Assembly: GCA_948794795.1 (NCBI GenBank)
Contig: CAQGLR010000017.1
Span: 1-64,000, forward strand
Length of the DNA: 64,000 bases
From: an uncultured Lachnospiraceae bacterium
Lineage (GTDB): Bacteria; Bacillota; Clostridia; Lachnospirales; Lachnospiraceae
Direction: 5' to 3'
Shown: in pieces, positions 1 to 7,669 of the stretch
Layout of the letters: each line of letters starts with the position of its first letter
How positions within the stretch are numbered: position 1 is the first letter of the stretch
Position numbers and translations under genes: made by a program
Notes under the pieces: generated by a model
What the model was told of the DNA's origin: nothing
The model's input: the letters and a program-made list of their open reading frames with translations, nothing else
Databases searched by the model: none

Positions 1-90
1 TTTTGGTAAAACATTTGGAATTTGCCAGAGTAATATAATCTTTGTGCAGTTTGATAGTTTAAAAGCAATTTTCAAACACGCCCTAGAATT
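1..90. repeat. Right half of a T-type inverted-repeat element, cut by the window edge
   Basis: This is one arm of the dispersed non-coding element whose full copy lies at 1446-1703. It contains the core block (TTTTACC...CCAGAGTAATATAATC in inverted sense) and finishes with the T-type end CAAACACGCCC followed by TA at 91-92. The left half lies outside the window. It has no credible coding potential. Confidence 0.8.
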
Positions 91-96
91 ATTAAT

Positions 97-155
97 ACAA
101 AACAATACTATCGTTAATAAATATTGTATCTTAATTGACAATAGTATTGTTTTGT
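97..155. repeat. Long palindrome with perfect 15-bp arms
   Basis: The arms at 97-111 (ACAAAACAATACTAT) and 141-155 are perfect inverted copies. Pairing extends inward with a few mismatches to about 24 bp, leaving a short AT-rich loop. A second, smaller palindrome (GGC/GCC core) follows at 177-206. The sequence does not match the T-type or G-type elements, so it may be another small repeat or a transcribed hairpin. Function unknown. Confidence 0.7.
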
Positions 156-219
156 GCTAATATATATCATAATATTAATTATAAAGGCAATTATGCCTTA
201 ATAATTAATATTGGCATAT

Positions 220-364
220 TTTGAGTTTCCCTTTTTTTTTAATACACAAGTTATGTGGCTCTGGTAATTCCAAAATTTTACCAACAGCTGCCTTATGGTA
301 AAACATTTGGAATCCGCCAGAGTAATATAATCTTTGTGTAATTTAAAAAATGGGGAAACTCAAA
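220..364. mobile_element. G-type MITE-like element (145 bp) with 8-bp target duplication
   Basis: The ends are inverted copies of TTTGAGTTTCCCC (220-232) and its complement (352-364). The flanks TGGCATAT at 212-219 and at 365-372 are identical, as expected for an 8-bp target-site duplication. The interior holds the shared core (CTCTGG, AATTCCAAA and TTTTACC in inverted arms). It encodes no protein, so it would have needed a transposase acting in trans. It ends 55 bp before the start of the downstream nuclease gene. Confidence 0.85.
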
Positions 365-419
365 TGGCATATATATTGTTTCTAACAATAATAGCTGTTA
401 TAATAAAGGAGGATGATGT

Positions 420-1313
420 ATGGCAAATTATATACCTGCAGAAAAAATAAAAAATAAAATGTTATGGGAAAATATAGGTATTTCCAATGATTTTCTTTTT
501 GGCAAAGTAATGCAAGATGCAGAACTGTGTAAAGAACTTCTACAAATAATATTTCCTAACATTAAGATAAAGCACATCAAATATCCAGAATTACAAAAAG
601 TATTCAATCCTGACATTGATGCCAAAAGTATAAGGCTTGATGTATATGTACAAGATAATAATGAAAAAATATACAATATAGAAATGCAAATGGTTAATAC
701 ATATGAACTTCCAAAAAGGACACGTTACTATCAAAGTATAATTGACTTGCAGCTTGTAGACAAAGGGGGACATTACAAAAAACTAAAACATAGTTATATA
801 ATTTTTATATGCCCTTTTGATTTATTTCAAAAAAGAAGACATATCTATACATTTGAGAATTTTTGCAAAGAAGATAAAAATATTCCACTTAGTGATGGTA
901 CTACCAAGGTTTTCCTTAATACGAAAGGCACTCTTGATGATGTAAATAAAAGCCTCAAAGAATTTCTTGATTATGTAGAAAATGGAAAACCTACAGGAAC
1001 ATTCACCAATAAACTTGACAAAGCTGTTAAAAAAGCAAAGCGAAACAGAGAATGGAGGCATGAATATATGACATTACTTATGAGAGATATAGAGAATATT
1101 GAAAAAGGTATGGAAAAAGGTATGAAAAAAGCACTGGTTTCCATGGTAGTCAAGAAAATTATAAAAGGTAAAGATATCAATACTATATCTTATGAACTCG
1201 AAGAAGATAACAGCATAATTGAAACAATTTATTATACTGCCCTGGACTTTGCACCTGATTATGACATTGATAAAATATGTGATGCCTTATTATTTAATCC
1301 TGGCAGACATTAA
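420..1313 (+). CDS. Rpn family recombination-promoting nuclease / PD-(D/E)XK transposase-like protein
   Basis: This 297-residue protein looks like the Rpn/PDDEXK_2 family, whose members are DNA endonucleases linked to RecA-independent recombination and transposon-like spread. The N-terminal FLFGKVM segment (about 26-31), an RLDV segment with Asp74, and IEMQ with Glu88 and Gln90 fit the D...ExQ active site. The next conserved block is RTRYYQS (100-106). A basic helical segment rich in MEKGM repeats lies near 205-245, as is usual for the family's C-terminus. A strong AAGGAGG site 8 bp upstream fixes the start. The gene stands alone between two inverted-repeat elements (220-364 and 1446-1703), so mobility is plausible. 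Family assignment is strong; activity is inferred. Confidence 0.85.
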   Translation: MANYIPAEKIKNKMLWENIGISNDFLFGKVMQDAELCKELLQIIFPNIKIKHIKYPELQKVFNPDIDAKSIRLDVYVQDNNEKIYNIEMQMVNTYELPKRTRYYQSIIDLQLVDKGGHYKKLKHSYIIFICPFDLFQKRRHIYTFENFCKEDKNIPLSDGTTKVFLNTKGTLDDVNKSLKEFLDYVENGKPTGTFTNKLDKAVKKAKRNREWRHEYMTLLMRDIENIEKGMEKGMKKALVSMVVKKIIKGKDINTISYELEEDNSIIETIYYTALDFAPDYDIDKICDALLFNPGRH

Positions 1314-1445
1314 AATATTATTCCATATATTTTATTACCATCTAGTTCACAATATCAATTAGCCAGGAAGCATACGATAAATATTATTAGGAAAAATCCC
1401 GTTGAAAACTACTTCTTTGTCATATGGCAATTTATAAACAAACTA

Positions 1446-1703
1446 GGGTGTGTTTGAAAATTGCTTTTAAACCATCAAATTGCACAAAGATTATATTACT
1501 CTGGCAAATTCCAAATGTTTTACCAAAAGGCAGCTGTTTGGGGGCGCTGGTGCTTAAGCCACGTCTTAAATGTTTCGCAGAAACATTGGGGCTTTATGCA
1601 CCACTGCGCATCCCATCCAAGCGGAAGCGTGCTGCCTGGGGTAAAACTTTGAAATTTACCAGAGCCACATAATTTGTGCACTTTTTAATTTTCAAACACG
1701 CCC
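1446..1703. mobile_element. Full T-type inverted-repeat element (258 bp)
   Basis: The termini GGGTGTGTTTGAAAATT and AATTTTCAAACACGCCC are near-perfect inverted repeats, and TA dinucleotides border both ends (1444-1445, 1704-1705). The inner arms (ATTACTCTGGCAAATTCC on the left, its diverged complement on the right) extend the palindrome. The centre has a hairpin formed by AATGTTTC and GAAACATT. Short open frames inside it are unlikely to be genes. The TA borders are compatible with a TA-targeting transposase, but with palindromic ends this cannot be separated from the element itself. Confidence 0.82.
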
Positions 1704-1709
1704 TAATGC

Positions 1710-1737
1710 AAAAAGCGCCATTTATTGGCGCTTTTTG
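1710..1737 (-). terminator. Terminator downstream of spoVG
   Basis: AAAAAGCGCCA (1710-1720) and TGGCGCTTTTT (1726-1736) form a perfect stem with a 5-nt loop and runs of A and T on either side, so it can work in both directions. It lies 18 bp past the spoVG stop codon, right next to the T-type element end. Confidence 0.9.
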
Positions 1738-1754
1738 TAGTTTTATATTGCATT

Positions 1755-2051
1755 TTACTGCTGTTCTGACTCAGAACTGTCTTCTTCTCCCAACCCAGCA
1801 ACGGCATCTGCATACTTCTCTAAAATAACCCTTTGGATCATATCACGTGTTTCTGAATTAATTGGATGCGCTATATCTCTAAATTCGCCATCTCCAGCAC
1901 GTCTGCTTGGCATAGCTATAAACAAACCTTTATCTCCATCAATAATCTTAATGTCATGTACAACAAATTCGTCATCTAAAGTCATTGAAACTACGGCTTT
2001 CATTTTACCCTCTTTTGTGATTTTCCTCACTCTTACGTCTGTTATCTGCAC
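1755..2051 (-). CDS. spoVG: Septation / sporulation regulator SpoVG
   Basis: This 98-residue protein has the SpoVG opening MQITDVRVRKI and the conserved blocks VVHDIKIIDG and IAMPSRR, followed by the RDIAHPIN segment. SpoVG is a small nucleic-acid-binding regulator that affects septation, sporulation and, in some species, capsule and virulence genes. The acidic tail GEEDSSESEQQ is variable in the family. A GGGGG-type ribosome site precedes the start. It lies 46 bp downstream of glgD and may be read through from the glycogen genes, although SpoVG genes often have their own promoter. Confidence 0.95.
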   Translation of the reverse strand: MQITDVRVRKITKEGKMKAVVSMTLDDEFVVHDIKIIDGDKGLFIAMPSRRAGDGEFRDIAHPINSETRDMIQRVILEKYADAVAGLGEEDSSESEQQ

Positions 2052-2097
2052 ATCAATAACCCCCTTTGGCCACTCGTGAGACGTATCTTATACTACT

Positions 2098-3219
2098 TTA
2101 TAATGCATATCTCTCATTCTTCTCAACTACAATTCTAATTTTACCATCTTCTCCCACATAATTAGTATTTGCCCTGATTGTATCCCTGCTTTCTACGATA
2201 CAATTCTCAATATGTGTGTTATCTCCAATATATACATCATTTAATATGATAGAGTTCTTAATTGAACAGTTATTTCCTATATAAACTTTCTTAAACAGGA
2301 TTGACCCTTCTACATTGCCATTAATTATACATCCGCTTGAAACAAGGCTGTTCCTTACAAATGAACCAGCATTATACTTTGCTGGAGGCAAATCTTCAAC
2401 CTTTGAATAAACGTCTGGATACTGTTTAAAGAAATAATTACGTACATCTGGTTTAAGGAAATCCATATTTGTCTTGAAATATGATTCAACAGACGAAATA
2501 TTGCTCCAGTATGTTTCTATTGGATATGCATATACCCTTTTAACCCCTTTATACCTTATAATAATATCTTTTACAAGATCATATCTTTCTTCTTCAACAG
2601 CTTTCTCAATAAGTTCAATAAGCTGCCTGCGGCGCACAACATATATGCCAGTTGACACCTGTGAACCATCTGCACTGATTGGTTTCTCTTCAAAATCAGT
2701 TATCCTTCCATCAGCATCAGTTTTAACAACACCAAACCTGCTAGGGTCGTCCCTGCCTGAAACATCTGCTGTAACAACTGTAAAATCAGCTTTCTTTGCT
2801 ATATGGTACTCAAGCACCTTAGAGTAATCAAGCTTATAAACTCCATCTCCTGAAGCTATTACTACATAAGGTTCATGGCTGTTCTTCAAAAAGTCCAGGT
2901 TCTGGGCTATAGCATCGGCTGTGCCTCTGTACCAGTAACTGTTCTTTGGTGTGGTAGTAGGGGTAAAAGTATAAAGCCCTCCCTGCTTTCTTCCGAAATC
3001 CCACCATTTTGATGAATTTAGATGCTCATTCAGTGACTTAGCATTATACTGGGTAAAAACTGCTACCTTCTGTATATGCGAATTACTCATGCTGCTAAGT
3101 ATAAAATCTATACTTCTGTATCCTCCTGCAATAGGCATAGCTGCTACTGCACGTTTATTTGAAAGCTCCTTCATTCTGCTGCTATTACCACCGGCTAATA
3201 CAATACCTACTGCTCTCAT
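2098..3219 (-). CDS. glgD: Glucose-1-phosphate adenylyltransferase subunit GlgD
   Basis: This 373-residue protein has an N-terminal nucleotidyltransferase domain (about 1-240) and a C-terminal left-handed beta-helix of hexapeptide repeats (about 280-360, for example IKNSIILNDVYIGDNTHIEN). The nucleotide loop reads LAGGNSSRM, unlike the GGQGSR of the partner GlgC. That fits the GlgD type, which forms a hetero-oligomer with GlgC and mainly modulates activity. It would act in ADP-glucose synthesis for glycogen. Its start overlaps the glgC stop by 4 bp (ATGA), so the two are translationally coupled. Confidence 0.93.
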   Translation of the reverse strand: MRAVGIVLAGGNSSRMKELSNKRAVAAMPIAGGYRSIDFILSSMSNSHIQKVAVFTQYNAKSLNEHLNSSKWWDFGRKQGGLYTFTPTTTPKNSYWYRGTADAIAQNLDFLKNSHEPYVVIASGDGVYKLDYSKVLEYHIAKKADFTVVTADVSGRDDPSRFGVVKTDADGRITDFEEKPISADGSQVSTGIYVVRRRQLIELIEKAVEEERYDLVKDIIIRYKGVKRVYAYPIETYWSNISSVESYFKTNMDFLKPDVRNYFFKQYPDVYSKVEDLPPAKYNAGSFVRNSLVSSGCIINGNVEGSILFKKVYIGNNCSIKNSIILNDVYIGDNTHIENCIVESRDTIRANTNYVGEDGKIRIVVEKNERYAL

Positions 3220-4490
3220 ATTTTTTCACCTACCTTAATCAATGTTTCCCCGCTTGCAAGAACGCCGCCTGGATAATCACTTATATCAGTTATGCCTGAA
3301 ATTGCTGTATTCTTTCCTATCTTTACATTACTTGGTATAACACTGTCTTCACCAATAGTAACAAGTCCAAATGAATACACATCAGGCTTAACCCTGTTTG
3401 GTACGTCTTCACCAGTACAAAGGACACAATTTGCACCTATCTGAACCTTTTCAGCAATAATAGACCTGTCAACAACTGTATTTTCACCTATAGAAGCAGA
3501 GCTCATAATAATAGAATCCCTTACAACTGCTCCTGGTGCAATATAAACACCTGAACCTATAACAGAGTTATGCACTTCGCCATATATCTCAGATGCTTCA
3601 CCAATAATTGCCTTGTCAATGACAGCCTGTTCCGCTACAAACTGAGGCGCTACAAGTTCATTCTTAGTATATATCTTCCAGAACTCTTCATAAAGATTAA
3701 ATACAGGTATTAAATCAATGAGTTCCATATTAGCCTGCCAGTAAGAACCAAGTGTTCCTACATCTTTCCAGTATCCGTTATATTCATATGCAAAAATCCT
3801 TCTCCCCTGCTCATGGCAATATGGGATAATATGTTTTCCAAAATCACATGATGGCTGGTCTTTAAGTTTAAGTAAAGCTTCCCTTAACACTGGCCATGAG
3901 AATATATAAATACCCATTGAAGCAAGATTGCTGCGTGGATGTTCTGGCTTTTCTTCAAATTCCTGTATCTGCTTGTTCTCATCTGTTATAACTACACCAA
4001 AGCGGCTTGCTTCCTCAATAGGAACAGGAATTGTTGCAAGTGTAACATCTGCTTTGCTTGCTTTATGGAAATCAAGCATAACCTCATAATCCATCTTATA
4101 TATATGGTCGCCGCCAAGTATAAGTACATACTCTGGATTGTAAAGCTCCATATAACGCATGTTCTGGAATATCGCATTGGCAGTACCTGTATACCACTCA
4201 CTACTTGTACTCTTCTCATACGGAGGAAGTATAGATACACCACCAACATTCCTGTCCAAATCCCAAGGTATGCCAATACCTATATGCGTATTCAGACGTA
4301 ATGGCTGGTACTGTGTCAGTACACCTACCGTGTCAACTCCTGAATTAATACAATTACTAAGCGGGAAATCAATAATCCTGTACTTACCTCCAAATGAAAC
4401 TGCTGGCTTTGCAACATCTGCTGTAAGGACTCCAAGCCTGGAACCTTGTCCGCCTGCAAGTAACATTGCTATCATTTCTTTCTTAATCAC
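3216..4490 (-). CDS. glgC: Glucose-1-phosphate adenylyltransferase GlgC
   Basis: This 424-residue enzyme makes ADP-glucose from ATP and glucose-1-phosphate, the committed step of bacterial glycogen synthesis. The nucleotide-binding loop GGQGSRL is at 13-19, followed by KPAVSFGGKYRIIDF. The sugar-phosphate region includes ILGGDHIYKMDY and EFEEKPEHP, and the C-terminal third is a beta-helix of hexapeptide repeats. It is the first gene of a glgC-glgD pair, possibly extending to spoVG. No glycogen synthase or branching enzyme is in the window. Confidence 0.95.
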   Translation of the reverse strand: MIKKEMIAMLLAGGQGSRLGVLTADVAKPAVSFGGKYRIIDFPLSNCINSGVDTVGVLTQYQPLRLNTHIGIGIPWDLDRNVGGVSILPPYEKSTSSEWYTGTANAIFQNMRYMELYNPEYVLILGGDHIYKMDYEVMLDFHKASKADVTLATIPVPIEEASRFGVVITDENKQIQEFEEKPEHPRSNLASMGIYIFSWPVLREALLKLKDQPSCDFGKHIIPYCHEQGRRIFAYEYNGYWKDVGTLGSYWQANMELIDLIPVFNLYEEFWKIYTKNELVAPQFVAEQAVIDKAIIGEASEIYGEVHNSVIGSGVYIAPGAVVRDSIIMSSASIGENTVVDRSIIAEKVQIGANCVLCTGEDVPNRVKPDVYSFGLVTIGEDSVIPSNVKIGKNTAISGITDISDYPGGVLASGETLIKVGEKI

Positions 4491-4609
4491 GCTTTCACCC
4501 CCGTTGTTTTTAGATATGGAATTATACTTCTAACCTTGAGTTAAGTATATAAAACATCAACAAAATTTATTGATGCCCATAACAAGTTTATCTACTTTCT
4601 TACAAACAT

Positions 4610-4638
4610 AGTATAACATATCTGTGCCTAATTGTGAA
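4610..4638 (-). promoter_or_regulatory. Predicted sigma-A promoter of glgC
   Basis: Read on the minus strand, TTCACA (4633-4638) and TATACT (4610-4615) are separated by exactly 17 bp, each one mismatch from consensus. Transcription would begin near 4603, giving a leader of about 110 nt. The rest of the 434-bp glgC-murC gap is very AT-rich and holds the divergent murC promoter but no other structure I could support. Confidence 0.6.
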
Positions 4639-4814
4639 TAAATTTTACTAAATTTTTAAAAATTTTTTAACTTTTTTATGCAACTCATCCAAACTTTGCC
4701 ATTAAAGGCATTTTTTTATTACATAAAGTCATTAAAACCGTGCATTTTTAAATTAACCTATTATATATTTGTTCATACTCTATTATAATATAAAACAGTA
4801 ATTGTATTTTTGAA

Positions 4815-4842
4815 TTGTATTTTCTATGCCATTGGTTATAAT
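4815..4842 (+). promoter_or_regulatory. Predicted promoter of murC
   Basis: TTGTAT (4815-4820) and TATAAT (4837-4842) have a 16-bp spacer. They lie about 80 bp upstream of the murC start, divergent from the glgC promoter. The -35 is weak, so this is tentative. Confidence 0.45.
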
Positions 4843-4924
4843 TAAAGTATAGGCAATGCCAGATATATATTCTGGATATTACCATGCAAATATAATAAAA
4901 TAAATCAGATAGGATGGTGGCACC

Positions 4925-6307
4925 ATGTACCAGATTAATTTAAACAATCCATGCAAAGCATACTTTATCGGCATAGGCGGCATAAGTATGAGCGGCTTTG
5001 CAGAACTCCTTCACGACAATGGCTTCGATGTATGCGGCTCTGATATTAAAGAAAGTAAAATCACCAGACATCTTAGCTCATCAGGTATCCATATAATATA
5101 TGGACAAAGCGCATCAAATATAACCAGTGATATTGGTTTTATAGTCTACACCGCAGCAATCCACCCTGACAACCCAGAATTTATTGCTGCAAAAAAACTT
5201 GGGATACCAATGATGGAACGTGCTGAAATGGTTGGCCAGGTTATGAAAAATTACCCTAATGCCATAGCAGTAGCAGGAACACATGGAAAGACAACAACTA
5301 CATCGATGTTATCACATATTTATCTTTCTGCACATAAAGATCCTACCATATCTGTAGGAGGAATTTTAGCTGTAATTAATGGAAATATACGCATAGGCCA
5401 TTCAGAAGACTTTATAACAGAGGCATGCGAATATACAAACAGTTTCCTGAAATTCCACCCAACTGCAGGAATTATTTTAAATATTGATGCTGACCATCTC
5501 GACTTCTTTAAAGATATTGACGATATACGTTTATCTTTCCGCAAATTTGCAGAACTGCTGCCTGAAAATGGCATACTCGTTATTAACAGCATAACCACTA
5601 ATCTTTCTTATATTACAGATAATCTAAAATGTAAAGTGGTAACTTTTGGCACCAGCAATACAAGCGGGTATTCTGCCAGCAATATATTATATGATAAAAA
5701 TGGATGTGGCAGTTTTGATATTGTAATAAATGGCAATAACACTGGAAGACACATAAAACTTAATGTTATTGGTGAACACAATATTAATAACGCACTTGCT
5801 GCCATTGCCCTTGCAGACTACTATAATATACCAGAAGAAGCCATATCAGAAGGACTTGCAGAATTTAAAGGCACAGAAAGGCGCTTTGAAATTAAGGGGT
5901 CATTTAATGGTGTAACTGTTGTTGATGATTATGCACACCACCCTGCCGAAATAAAAGCAACCCTGGATGCCTCACTGAAATTCCCACACAACCATCTGTG
6001 GTGTGTATTCCAGCCACATACATACAGCAGGACACGTGAACTTCTGGAAGAATTTGCTGATGTGCTTTCACTGGCTGAAAATGTTATACTTGCCGATATA
6101 TACGCTGCAAGGGAAACGGACCCTGGAGATATATCTTCACTCACACTTAAACAGGCCATAGAGAAAAAAGGCAAAAAAGTATATTACTTCCCTTCATTCC
6201 AGGAAATAGAAGATTTCCTTTCTGAACATTGTATCAACGGTGATTTGTTGATAACTATGGGAGCTGGAGATGTTGTAAACATTGGGGAAGACCTGGTTAA
6301 TAAATAG
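4925..6307 (+). CDS. murC: UDP-N-acetylmuramate--L-alanine ligase MurC
   Basis: This 460-residue Mur ligase adds L-alanine to UDP-MurNAc in the cytoplasm, the first amino-acid step of the peptidoglycan stem peptide. The N-terminal Rossmann motif GIGGISMSG is at 16-24, the ATP loop GTHGKTTT at 118-125, and the conserved DDYAHHP block is in the last third. Length is normal for MurC. An AGGATGG ribosome site precedes the ATG. It is followed by DnaA boxes and the dnaD-dnaC pair on the same strand. Confidence 0.96.
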   Translation: MYQINLNNPCKAYFIGIGGISMSGFAELLHDNGFDVCGSDIKESKITRHLSSSGIHIIYGQSASNITSDIGFIVYTAAIHPDNPEFIAAKKLGIPMMERAEMVGQVMKNYPNAIAVAGTHGKTTTTSMLSHIYLSAHKDPTISVGGILAVINGNIRIGHSEDFITEACEYTNSFLKFHPTAGIILNIDADHLDFFKDIDDIRLSFRKFAELLPENGILVINSITTNLSYITDNLKCKVVTFGTSNTSGYSASNILYDKNGCGSFDIVINGNNTGRHIKLNVIGEHNINNALAAIALADYYNIPEEAISEGLAEFKGTERRFEIKGSFNGVTVVDDYAHHPAEIKATLDASLKFPHNHLWCVFQPHTYSRTRELLEEFADVLSLAENVILADIYAARETDPGDISSLTLKQAIEKKGKKVYYFPSFQEIEDFLSEHCINGDLLITMGAGDVVNIGEDLVNK

Positions 6308-6358
6308 TTATCCACATTATCCACAATCCCGTTGTTGATAATTATGCACATATCCACA
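6308..6358 (+). promoter_or_regulatory. Cluster of four DnaA boxes
   Basis: Two perfect consensus boxes TTATCCACA are directly adjacent (6308-6316 and 6317-6325). They are followed by TTATGCACA (6342-6350, matching the relaxed consensus TTWTNCACA) and ATATCCACA (6350-6358, one mismatch). All have the same orientation. The cluster starts just after the murC stop and ends 49 bp before the start of the DnaD-domain gene, a likely control region for the helicase-loading genes. Confidence 0.8.
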
Positions 6359-6407
6359 TCCAGGGCAGATGCTTCTGGTACTGTTTACAATGATATATGG
6401 AGGTATT

Positions 6408-7646
6408 ATGGACACTATAATGCTATGTTCAGGCTATCTGCCTTCAACAACATTTATTCACAATACATTTATTGAAAACTATATGCTTTCTGCTAATGGA
6501 AGTTATGTAAAGGTATATATTTATCTTGCAAAATGTATCCAGGCAGGTGAAAAGAATTTGTCAGTTTCCTCACTTGCTGATAAAATGGATAATACAGAAA
6601 AAGATATTTTAAGGGCACTCAATTACTGGGAAAAGAATAACCTTATAAATTTGATAAAAAACGGGTCTGGCAATGAAATAACAGGTATCGAAATGCTAAA
6701 TCCTGACAGCCCTTCACCTGCAAAGGCTGTAAAATCTTCTGTAAAAGCTGCAAAAAACGAGGAACTAGCAGAGCCAGAAGCAGCTGTGGCATCTGCCAAA
6801 GAAAAAACGTCTGCTGGTTCTGGCAGTACAGACAAAAATATTGTACAGAAACCAGATGTTCCATTAAGTATACCAGAAGCGCAAAACCCGCCAGCAGAAG
6901 AACTGGATACAAAACCTGCCAGCCCTCCTTCTGCAGTAAATAAAAAACAGGCTGAAATAAATATTACCCCTGACCAGACCAGACGCCTGTCTGGTGATGA
7001 AGAATTTATCTGGACATGCCGTGTAATAGAAAGCTATATAAACAAGCCCCTTAATCCAAAAGAAGTACAGCTTATATCATATTTATATGACAATCTTGGC
7101 TTTTCACCTGACTTACTGTTGTATCTTTATGAATACTGTATATCACTTGGCAAGACTAATGTAAACTATATACAAGCTGTGGCATTTTCATGGGATGAAC
7201 AGGATATTAAAAATCCTGAGGATGCCAAAAATGCTTCTTCTAATTATAATTCTACCCACACAGCTATATCTAAAGCCCTTGCACTTGGACGCCCTCTTGC
7301 AATGGTTGAAAAGCAGTATGTCAGCCGCTGGATTGATAAATGGCATATGGACCTCTCTGTTGTACTTGATGCATGCAGCCGTACTATGTTAAAATTACAA
7401 AAAGCAGACTTTAAATATACAGATGGAATCCTTGACAACTGGCATAAGAAAAATATACATACACTCCAGGATGTCGGAAAAGAAGATGAAATATATGCAC
7501 AGAAAAAGGCTGGAATACAGAATAAAAAAACTGTTATATCAACACCAGTAAAACAACAGGATAAAAACCAGTTCAATAAATTCCAGCAAAGGGGAACATC
7601 ACAGGCAGAAGTTGACGAGCTTGAAAAGAAACTTTTAGCTCATTAA
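6408..7646 (+). CDS. DnaD-domain replication initiation protein
   Basis: This 412-residue protein contains a winged-helix-like N-terminal segment (about 25-95), a low-complexity Ala/Pro/Glu/Lys linker (about 110-190), and C-terminal DnaD/DnaB-like helical domains (about 205-360). The second ends in a WxxKxI-type segment (DNWHKKNIHT), as in DnaD domains. Such proteins help load the replicative helicase. I placed the start at 6408 because GGAGG sits 4 bp upstream; an earlier in-frame ATG at 6369 has no ribosome site and would overlap the regulatory region. It sits just ahead of the dnaC-type loader, which supports the role. Confidence 0.87.
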   Translation: MDTIMLCSGYLPSTTFIHNTFIENYMLSANGSYVKVYIYLAKCIQAGEKNLSVSSLADKMDNTEKDILRALNYWEKNNLINLIKNGSGNEITGIEMLNPDSPSPAKAVKSSVKAAKNEELAEPEAAVASAKEKTSAGSGSTDKNIVQKPDVPLSIPEAQNPPAEELDTKPASPPSAVNKKQAEINITPDQTRRLSGDEEFIWTCRVIESYINKPLNPKEVQLISYLYDNLGFSPDLLLYLYEYCISLGKTNVNYIQAVAFSWDEQDIKNPEDAKNASSNYNSTHTAISKALALGRPLAMVEKQYVSRWIDKWHMDLSVVLDACSRTMLKLQKADFKYTDGILDNWHKKNIHTLQDVGKEDEIYAQKKAGIQNKKTVISTPVKQQDKNQFNKFQQRGTSQAEVDELEKKLLAH

Positions 7647-7669
7647 CTTTATTTTTTAGGAGGTTACAT

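Noticed and set aside
1424..1672. Short open frames inside the T-type element
   Set aside because: They have no ribosome site, lie in a palindromic repeat, and similar frames appear by chance in other copies (for example near 46991-47349). They are not genes.
6301..6368. Chromosome origin (oriC) at the DnaA-box cluster
   Set aside because: The boxes are few, there is no dnaA or dnaN nearby and no clear AT-rich unwinding stretch with trio-like repeats beside them. A regulatory or titration site is more likely.
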